From Micrococcales bacterium (GTDB taxonomy: Bacteria > Actinomycetota > Actinomycetes > S36-B12 > UBA10799), in assembly GCA_023252115.1 (NCBI GenBank), contig JAHEXM010000003.1, positions 6,853-19,254 on the forward strand: a DNA stretch of 12,402 nt, written 5' to 3'. Positions within the stretch are counted from its first letter, which is position 1. Each line of letters begins with the position of its first letter. A program made the position numbers and the translations under genes. This document shows, one piece after another, positions 1-6,466 of the stretch. The notes beneath the pieces were generated by a model that was not told the DNA's origin, searched no databases, and worked only from the letters and a program-made list of their open reading frames with translations.

Positions 1-1
1 C

Positions 2-346
2 ACGGCGGCTGCTGCGGCATCGGTCGCGGGCTATCTGCTCGTGCTCTATACGGCCATTCCCCCGCTCGCGGTTGGCGGCGTTGCCGTCGTGTTAGCGGCA
101 GTTTGTCGCTTGCCTCAGGCTCGCGAGTCCTTGCAAACCATGAGTAGGCACGCACCGAGTTCTGTGGCGAAAACTACCTGGGTCCTGGCAATAGTCGGGA
201 TGAGTTCATGGATGGTCTACGCCGTGATCGCCGTCGATGTTCCAGTCATTCTCGCCAACATCATCGGCATTGCCGCATCCGTCACGGTGTTAACCGCCGA
301 AACCATCAACTCTCGACACCATCGCCTGGCGCTCGCAACCGCGTAA
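2..346 (+). CDS. PQ-loop (SemiSWEET/MtN3-like) membrane protein, 3' part only
   Basis: The reading frame is open to the left edge of the window, so the start is missing; 114 codons precede the TAA at 344-346. The visible part holds about three hydrophobic segments. A Leu-Pro-Gln-Ala stretch (LPQARESLQ, about nt 110-136) is followed by a polar turn, then WVLAIVGMSSWMVYAV and a segment containing ILANIIGIAASV. A Pro-Gln dipeptide at the end of a helix, followed by a Trp-rich helix and a helix with Asn before a Gly-rich stretch, is the layout of the PQ-loop repeat found in SemiSWEET sugar transporters and related membrane proteins. A hydrophobic segment before it suggests an earlier repeat lies outside the window. 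Substrate cannot be inferred. It converges with the amidohydrolase gene; the 116 bp between them show no clear terminator. Confidence 0.7.
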   Translation, partial: TAAAAASVAGYLLVLYTAIPPLAVGGVAVVLAAVCRLPQARESLQTMSRHAPSSVAKTTWVLAIVGMSSWMVYAVIAVDVPVILANIIGIAASVTVLTAETINSRHHRLALATA

Positions 347-462
347 ATCACCGTGCCTTGCGCAAAGTGGATCGCCACGCCTTTCGTAATGTGGAACATC
401 GGGTGTCCTATGCGGACGGAAAGTTCCACCTTGCGGGAGCGGCGTGCGGCAAGTGCTAGGCC

Positions 463-2106
463 CTACCCCTCGAGCGCGGCTGGATCAACCTTCTTTCCAC
501 CAATCCAGGTGGCTTCGACGACGACCTTCTCGTTCAGCTCAGTTGGTTCAACGGTGTAAGGGTCGGCACTGAGCTGCGCAAAGTCAGCGAACTTTCCGAC
601 CTCAATGCTGCCCACTTCGTTTTCGCTAAACAGATGCCAAGCGGCATTGATTGTGACTGCTCGCATCGCTTCGTCGAGCAAGATTCGCTCTTCGGGACCG
701 AGCACTCGACCGCTTCCTTCTGCCAAGCGGTTGACCGCAGTCGACAAGTTTCCGATCGGCAACGGTGGAGTGAAGTACCCGTCGTTATGCAGCGAAATTC
801 GGATACCTGCATCTAATGCAGACTGCAATGCCATCCAGCGACCGCCCCGCTCCGGGCCAAAGATGTCATCAACGTACGTGTCACCGAAGTAGTAGATGTG
901 CTGCACAAACATGCTGCAGGTAACGCCTAGCGCGGCGGCCCGTTCGAACTGATCCTTCGTCATAGCTCCGCAATGTTCCAGCCGCCAACGATGATCTGTC
1001 CCGATCAGATTTCGTTCAGTCAGTACGGTCTCGTACACATCAAGTATGCGATCCACACCAGCATCGCCTTGAACATGGCATGCGAATTGAAAACCGGTGT
1101 CTGCATACGCGCGAACGATTTCCAACAACTCTTCAGCTGAATAGTTTGCTGACCCACACATCCCCGCCGACCCGATAGTGCGAGTGACTTCACTATCGAT
1201 AAATGGTTCGCGGTGCAGGCTCTTTCCTTCAAGCGGCGTCCCATCGACCCAGAGCTTGAGTCCCACTTGACGGATTTTGGGATCGGTGTCGCCTGCCTGG
1301 CCCGTTGCTTTTCGCGACGCGTTGGTGCCTTCGTACAACCGCATACGGATCGGCAGATCCGGCATCTCCTTCATTGCCGCCAAGACCGGCCGATCACCTT
1401 CTTGGACAAGAAGTTCACCAACCGTCGTAAATCCTGCACGCGCCATCGCGGCGCATTGAGTTCGAATGCTGGCGAGCATGTCGAATCCAGCACCAGCAAG
1501 CATCGGAATCACAAACTGACCAACAGCGGTTGCTTCGTGTGCAACCCCGTCAAGCGATCCGTCTTCGCGTCGACCGAAGTGTCCGCCTGGCGGATCTACT
1601 GTTTCGTTCGTGATGCCGGCTAGTGCGAACGCGGCGGAGTTTCCAACAGCAGTGTGTGCACTCAAGGAAACAATGATCAGAGGATGATCGCGAGTGAATG
1701 CATCCAGGTCGTCGATATTTGGCAGCGAGGTGTTGTGGGCGATGGTGTCCAAACCGAAGACAATGACCGGTTTACCCGGCGGAGTTTCAGCAACGACGCT
1801 GCGGACCTTTGCCTCAATATCGGCCCAGGTTGGCTCGACAAATGCCCGAATATCCGTGACTTGGGGTGCGAGCAGCACTGCCATGAGCAACACGTGACTG
1901 TGCGGCTCGACGAAGCCGGGCGACATAACTCCACCCTGCAGATCCACGCGTTGGGTGTGTGGCCCGGCGAATACAGCGATTTCCGCATTGGTTCCGACAG
2001 CGGTAATCAGACCCTGCGAAACAGCCACAGCCTCAGCTCGCGGCTGTTTCGGGTTCATAGTGATGATGTCGGCATTTGTGATGATCAAGTCAGCTGGTTC
2101 GGTCAT
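463..2106 (-). CDS. YtcJ-type metal-dependent amidohydrolase (Amidohydrolase_3 family)
   Basis: A 547-residue cytoplasmic protein of the usual length for the YtcJ/Amidohydrolase_3 group, which hydrolyse C-N bonds in amides or cyclic nitrogen compounds using a metal in a TIM barrel. The N-terminal DLIITNADIITM stretch is the small beta domain that opens these proteins. Metal-binding and catalytic motifs are in order: HSH (His69, His71) after SPGFVEP, a Lys in LKLWVDGT (Lys284), His344 in HVQGDAG, His378 in LEHC, and Asp442 in SLHNDGY. The C-terminal end again shows the beta-domain signature (VGSIEVGKFADF). The ATG at 2104-2106 is preceded by AAGGA about 8 nt upstream, which supports this start. 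It is divergent from the membrane protein at 2218. The natural substrate of this family usually cannot be read from sequence, and I do not assign one. Confidence 0.92.
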   Translation of the reverse strand: MTEPADLIITNADIITMNPKQPRAEAVAVSQGLITAVGTNAEIAVFAGPHTQRVDLQGGVMSPGFVEPHSHVLLMAVLLAPQVTDIRAFVEPTWADIEAKVRSVVAETPPGKPVIVFGLDTIAHNTSLPNIDDLDAFTRDHPLIIVSLSAHTAVGNSAAFALAGITNETVDPPGGHFGRREDGSLDGVAHEATAVGQFVIPMLAGAGFDMLASIRTQCAAMARAGFTTVGELLVQEGDRPVLAAMKEMPDLPIRMRLYEGTNASRKATGQAGDTDPKIRQVGLKLWVDGTPLEGKSLHREPFIDSEVTRTIGSAGMCGSANYSAEELLEIVRAYADTGFQFACHVQGDAGVDRILDVYETVLTERNLIGTDHRWRLEHCGAMTKDQFERAAALGVTCSMFVQHIYYFGDTYVDDIFGPERGGRWMALQSALDAGIRISLHNDGYFTPPLPIGNLSTAVNRLAEGSGRVLGPEERILLDEAMRAVTINAAWHLFSENEVGSIEVGKFADFAQLSADPYTVEPTELNEKVVVEATWIGGKKVDPAALEG

Positions 2107-2154
2107 CTTGCGATCCTTGCAAACTGACGCTGCATATGTTGTTTGGAGATGCGC

Positions 2155-2180
2155 CAGGCGGATGATTCAACTGTCAGGCG
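2155..2180. repeat. Direct repeat CAGGCG-N14-CAGGCG in a divergent promoter region
   Basis: Two copies of CAGGCG (2155-2160 and 2175-2180) start exactly 20 bp apart, about two helical turns, inside the 111-bp region between the divergent amidohydrolase and membrane-protein genes. The same stretch also has GCGCC (2151-2155) facing GGCGC (2177-2181). Such spacing suits a dimeric regulator binding one face of DNA, but six-base repeats arise readily by chance. Confidence 0.25.
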
Positions 2181-2217
2181 CACGCAGTATTCGAAGCGAA
2201 ATCAGCCATAGGCATGC

Positions 2218-3012
2218 GTGAGTATGTCCATCGTGTCCTCCGAAACTGCCGCCCCGTCGCGCGTGAGCGTCGGTCGCGACATTCTTGCTGAGCTGCGGTG
2301 GACCTGGACTGGACGCAGAGACTGGCTAATCGGTATCGGCATCAACTTGCTAATCGGGCTGGCCTACGTGGGCTACAACGACTTCAACTTGACTGCCCAC
2401 GATTATTTGACGACAGCAACCGGCGTGGCCGCGGGGATCATGATGTTTGTTCTCAGCGATACCGTCACCACTAACCAGTTGGGCCCCGAGGCAGACCGCG
2501 CTATTTCGATGTTGCGATCCGGTACTGGCGTTGCCCGCATCCTGCTCTTGAAAAACCTTGCCCTCACCACGTTGCTGTTGCCGCTTGCGTTGATCATCTC
2601 AACGGGTCTGCGGATGCTCTTGCATGATGACCGCACGATTGTTAGTGCAGCACTGCTGAATATTTGGATCGTCGTCAGTTGGCTGGCAATCGGAAATGTT
2701 GCGTCGATACTCGCCCCGTATCGTCCATTCCCGCTCAAGCAACGCTGGCGCATGCGTTCGACTTGGGTGTGGTGGATCTTCGTTCAAGCATTGCCCTACG
2801 CGTTGTATTTCTCGCGTGGCTGGACAATTCATCCGGTGATCAACTACGCCGTGAAAACAATGGGAAGTCAGTTCCCGCGTCGTGAATGGGTTATCGCGTC
2901 GCTTTATGTGGCTTCGTCCTTGATCATGTTGCTGATCTCGTATGCGGTGTGCGCTGCGTACGGTCACTTTGCTGCCGCGCGACTTGAGCGCGACCTTGCG
3001 CGCCAGCGCTAG
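2218..3012 (+). CDS. Six-helix integral membrane protein, resembling an ABC-2 type permease
   Basis: A 264-residue protein with a soluble N-terminus and about six hydrophobic helices (roughly residues 36-51, 64-80, 108-128, 143-164, 183-199 and 226-248). A basic tail (ARLERDLARQR) follows. Helix number and spacing, plus the coupling-helix-like stretch around residues 89-107 (PEADRAISMLRSGTGVAR) before a long hydrophobic segment, resemble ABC-2 exporter permeases. No ATPase gene is adjacent in the window, so the role is uncertain. The GTG at 2218 is the first start; an in-frame ATG at 2224 is equally possible, and neither has a clear Shine-Dalgarno sequence. The stop lies 15 bp from the stop of the convergent HAD gene. 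Confidence 0.7.
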   Translation: MSMSIVSSETAAPSRVSVGRDILAELRWTWTGRRDWLIGIGINLLIGLAYVGYNDFNLTAHDYLTTATGVAAGIMMFVLSDTVTTNQLGPEADRAISMLRSGTGVARILLLKNLALTTLLLPLALIISTGLRMLLHDDRTIVSAALLNIWIVVSWLAIGNVASILAPYRPFPLKQRWRMRSTWVWWIFVQALPYALYFSRGWTIHPVINYAVKTMGSQFPRREWVIASLYVASSLIMLLISYAVCAAYGHFAAARLERDLARQR

Positions 3013-3027
3013 ATTCCGCATGCGCAT

Positions 3028-3711
3028 CTAGTGCACGAGGCTCCGAATAAACTGAGCCGTGATGTCGGAAATTTGCGCAACCGTGGCTGACGCAAGTGTG
3101 AGTGCGTCCGGCGCTGGCGGAAAGTTATCTTGCGGCACCGCGATCACGACCATCCCCGCGGCAGCGGCTGACCGCAGCCCATTTGATGAGTCCTCGATCG
3201 CAATGGCTTTCGCTGGGTTCACTCCCATGCTGCTGGTAACGGCGAGATACACAGCAGGCGATGGCTTACCCGCTTCGACTTCTTCAGACGAGATGGCTAC
3301 TTGGAAATACTCAGTCATGCCCGACGCCGCAAGCACTGAATTGATGAGCGATGGTGGCGAGGAAGATGCCAAACCCAGTGGCCAATGCCGGGCCAGCTCA
3401 GCCACAGCGGCAACCGCGCCGTCAATCAATGGAACGTGTCGGGCGTAGTGGGCTGCCATCGCATCAATCGCAGTGGTCGCGACGTCGCTATCCGAGCCCG
3501 GAATGCCCACGGTGGTCGTCAAATAGTGCGCCCATTCCGGAGTACTCATACCCTGCATCGCAGTTGTCGCATCTGGCGGCCAGTCGCAGCCCGCCTCAGA
3601 CGCAAGACCCCGACGCACCTGGTCCCATGTCTCTTCGGAATTGATTAGCACACCGTCCATATCAAAAACGATGGCCTCGATTGCGCTACCCGCTCCTGAT
3701 GGAGTGCTCAT
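3028..3711 (-). CDS. HAD-superfamily phosphatase, beta-phosphoglucomutase/sugar-phosphatase-like
   Basis: A 227-residue cytoplasmic protein with the four HAD motifs in order. Motif I is FDMDGVL (nucleophile Asp17, acid/base Asp19). Motif II is ASSSP around residues 115-119. Lys149 lies in AGKPSPAVY. Motif IV is AIEDSSNG (Glu173, Asp174). A helical cap insertion sits between motifs I and II (about residues 25-95). This is the subfamily of beta-phosphoglucomutase, hexitol-phosphate phosphatase and phosphoglycolate phosphatase. The exact phosphorylated substrate cannot be read from sequence. The ATG at 3709-3711 has no Shine-Dalgarno sequence. TAGCCT lies 6 nt upstream on the same strand, fitting a leaderless transcript. 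It is divergent from the DUF1275 gene. Confidence 0.92.
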   Translation of the reverse strand: MSTPSGAGSAIEAIVFDMDGVLINSEETWDQVRRGLASEAGCDWPPDATTAMQGMSTPEWAHYLTTTVGIPGSDSDVATTAIDAMAAHYARHVPLIDGAVAAVAELARHWPLGLASSSPPSLINSVLAASGMTEYFQVAISSEEVEAGKPSPAVYLAVTSSMGVNPAKAIAIEDSSNGLRSAAAAGMVVIAVPQDNFPPAPDALTLASATVAQISDITAQFIRSLVH

Positions 3712-3717
3712 TCGGAA

Positions 3718-3723
3718 AGGCTA
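3718..3723 (-). promoter_or_regulatory. -10 hexamer TAGCCT, leaderless arrangement, for the HAD gene
   Basis: On the minus strand TAGCCT is followed by six bases (TTCCGA) and then the ATG of the HAD gene. A TAnnnT box 6-7 nt before the start codon, with no Shine-Dalgarno sequence, is the standard layout of a leaderless actinobacterial gene. No convincing -35 box is visible. The same hexamer and spacing recur before the LanM gene. Confidence 0.5.
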
Positions 3724-3770
3724 GCGGCCGCGCGGACTATCCATCGCCATGAACGATTTCGACGGCCGCT
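3723..3770. repeat. Inverted repeat AGCGGCCG ... CGGCCGCT between HAD and DUF1275 genes
   Basis: Perfect 8-bp inverted arms at 3723-3730 and 3763-3770 are separated by 32 bp, within the 126-bp divergent intergenic region. The left arm touches the putative HAD -10 box. It could be a regulator site or a chance GC-rich palindrome; each arm contains the self-complementary CGGCCG, which lowers its significance. Confidence 0.25.
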
Positions 3771-3837
3771 CGCTGAACAGGGATTCCCGCTCAGCGCGGA
3801 GTAGCGTGATTTCCCATTGTCAGGACGGAGGCAGTTG

Positions 3838-4581
3838 GTGGCGTCACTTGAATACAAAGCTGGCATCTTCGCCCTGACCGGAATCTGTGGCTTGATTGAT
3901 GCTGCGTGCTTTTTGGCTCTTGGCGGGGTGTTTGCCGAGCTGATGACCGGAAACTTCCTGCTACTGGCGTTTTCCATTGGCACCCACAGCCTTGAGTGGG
4001 GCCGCATCATTGCCTATGTCGGGGCGATTGGCCCCTTCTGCATCGGGGCGCTCCTGACCGGACTCATCTGCAACGGAAAAATCCCGGTGGGTTCACGACT
4101 CATTGGATATCCGGTCGAATTCGCCGCTATTGCCACCGCGACGCTGTTAGCGATCATTACCAACCCCACGCCGGTCCCACCGCTTGAGGCTGAAATTCAC
4201 ACCAATCCTCATCCGACGTGGCAGCAACTAACGATTGTTGGCCTGCTGGCATTCGCGATGGGCATTCACAACGCCTTAATGCGCAAACGCGGAGTGCCTG
4301 ACGTGGCAACCAACGTCATGACGCTGACCTTGACTGGGTTCGTCTCCGAATCAAGACTCGCCGGTGGCAAGGCACCGCATTGGCAAAGACGAATCGGATC
4401 AATTTTGATCTTCATTGTTGGGGCGGCCGCTGGCGCATGGTTGTTGCAGTTCGGCGTAGCAGCGCCGCTGATCGCCGCAACGCTCGTCTTCGCGATTGCG
4501 CTATGGCCACTAATGAAGGGCCGCGCAGATCCCGGACCGATCACCGGATACGCAAAAACCGATCCGGAACCAGCTACATAA
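3838..4581 (+). CDS. DUF1275 / YoaK-family membrane protein
   Basis: A 247-residue integral membrane protein. Two signatures of the DUF1275 (YoaK) family are visible: GLIDAACFLALGGVF followed by MTGN (residues 36-39), and later GIHNALMRKRG with TLTLTG. About six hydrophobic helices are spread along the chain. The biochemical function of the family is not established; some members are proposed to be transporters. The start is the GTG at 3838, six bases after a strong GGAGG (3827-3831); the TTG at 3835 and an upstream TTG at 3817 fit that Shine-Dalgarno sequence worse. The gene ends 141 bp before the predicted RiPP precursor on the same strand, so co-transcription is possible. A role in peptide export or immunity would be speculation. 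Confidence 0.88.
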   Translation: MASLEYKAGIFALTGICGLIDAACFLALGGVFAELMTGNFLLLAFSIGTHSLEWGRIIAYVGAIGPFCIGALLTGLICNGKIPVGSRLIGYPVEFAAIATATLLAIITNPTPVPPLEAEIHTNPHPTWQQLTIVGLLAFAMGIHNALMRKRGVPDVATNVMTLTLTGFVSESRLAGGKAPHWQRRIGSILIFIVGAAAGAWLLQFGVAAPLIAATLVFAIALWPLMKGRADPGPITGYAKTDPEPAT

Positions 4582-4631
4582 CCATCGATCAACGCTGATT
4601 TGGCCTATGTGGGTGAGCCATGTCTGCATCT

Positions 4632-4661
4632 TTGGACTCGATTGGTATCTCGACCTAAACT
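4632..4661 (+). promoter_or_regulatory. Candidate promoter of the RiPP precursor gene
   Basis: TTGGAC (4632-4637), an 18-bp spacer and TAAACT (4656-4661) form a plausible sigma70-like promoter. It would give a 5' leader of about 55 nt before the ATG at 4723. The -10 fits TAnnnT; the -35 matches only the TTG. The predicted leader contains a short imperfect hairpin around the run of six C at 4681-4686. Confidence 0.35.
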
Positions 4662-4722
4662 GGGCGAAATTCGTCGTCGGCCCCCCGAAGACGGAGACAA
4701 CCGAAATTGGAAAGGTGTGCCC

Positions 4723-4944
4723 ATGAGTTTCGACAGCGTACGACAGGCAGTCCAGGACGACCCCGCTTTGGTGGCCGAACTCACCGCGGCTTCAACCCCT
4801 GCGGAGCGCGCCGCGATTCTGGAAGCCCGCGGAATCGAAAAGCCCAACCCCAACAGCAAGTTCCCGGAAATGGATGACACAGCCGGTGGAGGCGACACGA
4901 CTGACTCCATCGCTGCAGCGAACGCCACGGCAGCCGCTGCCTAG
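4723..4944 (+). CDS. Predicted RiPP precursor peptide, Nif11-like leader, cysteine-free Ala-rich core
   Basis: A 73-residue peptide. Residues 3-38 (FDSVRQAVQDDPALVAEL, then TAASTPAERAAILEARGI) resemble the Nif11-derived leaders used by some LanM and YcaO systems: an aromatic near the start, DDPAL, a TPAE turn and a final Gly-Ile. A polar linker rich in Pro, Asn and Lys follows, then acidic residues and Gly55-57. The tail after Gly57 would be DTTDSIAAANATAAAA: three Thr, one Ser, eight Ala among the last eleven residues, and no Cys anywhere in the protein. A GGAAAGG Shine-Dalgarno (4709-4715) sits 7 nt before the ATG at 4723; an upstream in-frame TTG at 4600 has none. It faces the TfuA-YcaO-LanM operon tail to tail. 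Its role is inferred from leader resemblance, size and position; the exact core boundary is a guess from the Gly-Gly rule. Confidence 0.7.
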   Translation: MSFDSVRQAVQDDPALVAELTAASTPAERAAILEARGIEKPNPNSKFPEMDDTAGGGDTTDSIAAANATAAAA

Positions 4945-4982
4945 TTAGCAACCATCCGGCAGTATCAACGTCGGATAAGACC

Positions 4983-5008
4983 AATCGCCTCGCGAAAGCG
5001 GGGCGATT
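4983..5008. terminator. Perfect 11-bp hairpin with GAAA loop between convergent precursor and TfuA genes
   Basis: AATCGCCTCGC and GCGGGGCGATT pair along 11 positions (one T-G wobble) around a GAAA tetraloop. It lies 38 bp after the precursor stop and 18 bp from the TfuA stop, so it probably ends both transcripts. Neither side carries a clear T-run, so it is either a U-poor terminator or an RNA-stabilising 3' end. Confidence 0.6.
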
Positions 5009-5026
5009 CGTCGTTGGTAGGGATAA

Positions 5027-6466
5027 TCAACGACCGCGGGAAGTTTGCGGTTCGAGTTCGACCGGCAACTCTTCCTCGGGGCGGATGAATTCGATCGGGG
5101 GAAGGTCAAACAACTCGCGGTGCGCGGCAATAAGGGTTGCCAACCGCTCGTATAGCTCGGCTCTGTTACCAAGCCGCATGTAGTCGATGAAACGGTCAAG
5201 TTCTGCCGCATCGATTGGTAGCGGATTGCTGCTAATCATGGATTGAACTTTTAGCGCAGTGGTTAGACCCAGCGGCTTTTCGTAGTGTCCCGAGCCCGAA
5301 GCCATCGACTCGACCAGCCCGGCGGTTCGTTTGGTGTTCTCGTACTCACCCATGCGGGTCAGTTGCTGCAGGCACGATTCAAGAATCCCGATACTGAGTC
5401 GTTCGTACTGGCGCCAATCAGTGAGCTTGAGGATGAAGGCCTCTTCGACAATCCACTCGTTCATCCGAGTTTCCGTCATGTCGATTGAACTTGCCTGCGA
5501 AAGCAAGTCGTCAGGCTCGACGCCCAGGTCGGCAGCAATCGACTCCCGTCCGCGGACCAGTTCGGCATCGGTCAGTTCGGCACCGTCGTCACGCATTAGG
5601 TCGACTATCGCTGTGCGGAACACCGCAAGCTGGACGATGTCGGCAGCCCGCTGATCATTAAGTGCAAAGTGACGCCAAATCTGGTCGCGAGTGACAGGCA
5701 AACCCTCTTCCATCCCAACCGTCAAATCTCGTTCGACCAGCACTCCGTACACGCCAGATGGAATCAATTCGGGACGGTCTGCTTCAGGCATTGGGCCTTC
5801 GGGGAGTTCTTGCAGTGCTGCAAGTGCGAGGCGCGCATCTGCCGCCTTGACATCTACCCAACTGTCACGCAGAAACGATTGAAGAGCCTCGGACCGCGGC
5901 TGATCGAACCCGAGTTGGTTGACTGCATCGGTGACGGATTCCAGCGGGCGCCTTTCCATGAACCAACGAGATTTTTGGCAGTCGATCAAAGCGTCTGCTT
6001 CCGTTTTGCTGATAACTCCCGCTGTCGCAGCGGCAGCCAGACTCGCCCGAATGTTGACCATCGCCTCAGTGACCGGTCGGTAGTCGAACTCTGCGGTCAA
6101 ATGGCTCAGCGCGACTTCGTCGTCGTCTTCAATTTCTCCACTTGCAAATCCTTCGAAGACTTGCCCGACGCCGATCATGCCGTAGCGGCGACATTCGGCA
6201 GCCCGAAGTGCTCCCATGCTGCTGGCACCAATCACCCATATTCCTTGCGCCATAACGTCGATCAATTCTTTGTGGTACGTCGCAAGGTTCTGCATGAATG
6301 CACCATCGATCAACGCAATCGCGTGCGGTCGAAAATGCATCGCAGCCGAGATAACGTCACCAACTGCTGCTGGCGGCAATAGCACTGCATCGGGATAAAT
6401 CGATCGGGCCTCATCTCGAGTCAGCGATGGGCCGAGGAAAACTACATCGGGCGGTGTCGTGGTCAT
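5027..6466 (-). CDS. TfuA protein, partner of YcaO in thioamide formation
   Basis: A 479-residue cytoplasmic protein. Residues 7-125 form the TfuA core: VVFLGPSLTRDEA, DGAFMQ, then VIGASSMGALRAAE (78-91) and GEIEDDDEVALSH (110-122). TfuA proteins act with YcaO enzymes to install thioamides, as in thioviridamide-type peptides and archaeal methyl-coenzyme M reductase; TfuA is thought to help deliver sulfur or present the substrate. The remaining roughly 350 residues are a long C-terminal region that looks mostly helical, which I do not recognise beyond its occurrence in longer TfuA proteins. The start is the ATG at 6464-6466, which overlaps the YcaO stop as ATGA; this implies translational coupling and rules out a longer in-frame start inside the YcaO gene. 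It is the last gene of the LanM-YcaO-TfuA operon. Confidence 0.92.
   Translation of the reverse strand: MTTTPPDVVFLGPSLTRDEARSIYPDAVLLPPAAVGDVISAAMHFRPHAIALIDGAFMQNLATYHKELIDVMAQGIWVIGASSMGALRAAECRRYGMIGVGQVFEGFASGEIEDDDEVALSHLTAEFDYRPVTEAMVNIRASLAAAATAGVISKTEADALIDCQKSRWFMERRPLESVTDAVNQLGFDQPRSEALQSFLRDSWVDVKAADARLALAALQELPEGPMPEADRPELIPSGVYGVLVERDLTVGMEEGLPVTRDQIWRHFALNDQRAADIVQLAVFRTAIVDLMRDDGAELTDAELVRGRESIAADLGVEPDDLLSQASSIDMTETRMNEWIVEEAFILKLTDWRQYERLSIGILESCLQQLTRMGEYENTKRTAGLVESMASGSGHYEKPLGLTTALKVQSMISSNPLPIDAAELDRFIDYMRLGNRAELYERLATLIAAHRELFDLPPIEFIRPEEELPVELEPQTSRGR

Noticed and set aside
431..456. Possible terminator CTTGC...GCAAG between the PQ-loop and amidohydrolase genes
   Set aside because: Only a five-base stem with a long loop and no T-run; too weak to call.
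4600..4722. In-frame TTG at 4600 as start of the precursor peptide
   Set aside because: It has no Shine-Dalgarno sequence and would be translated through the candidate promoter. The ATG at 4723 has GGAAAGG at good spacing and opens the Nif11-like leader.
4605..4984. Antisense ORFs over the precursor gene as alternative precursors
   Set aside because: They lack ribosome-binding sites and leader-like sequence, and they mirror the codons of the plus-strand gene.
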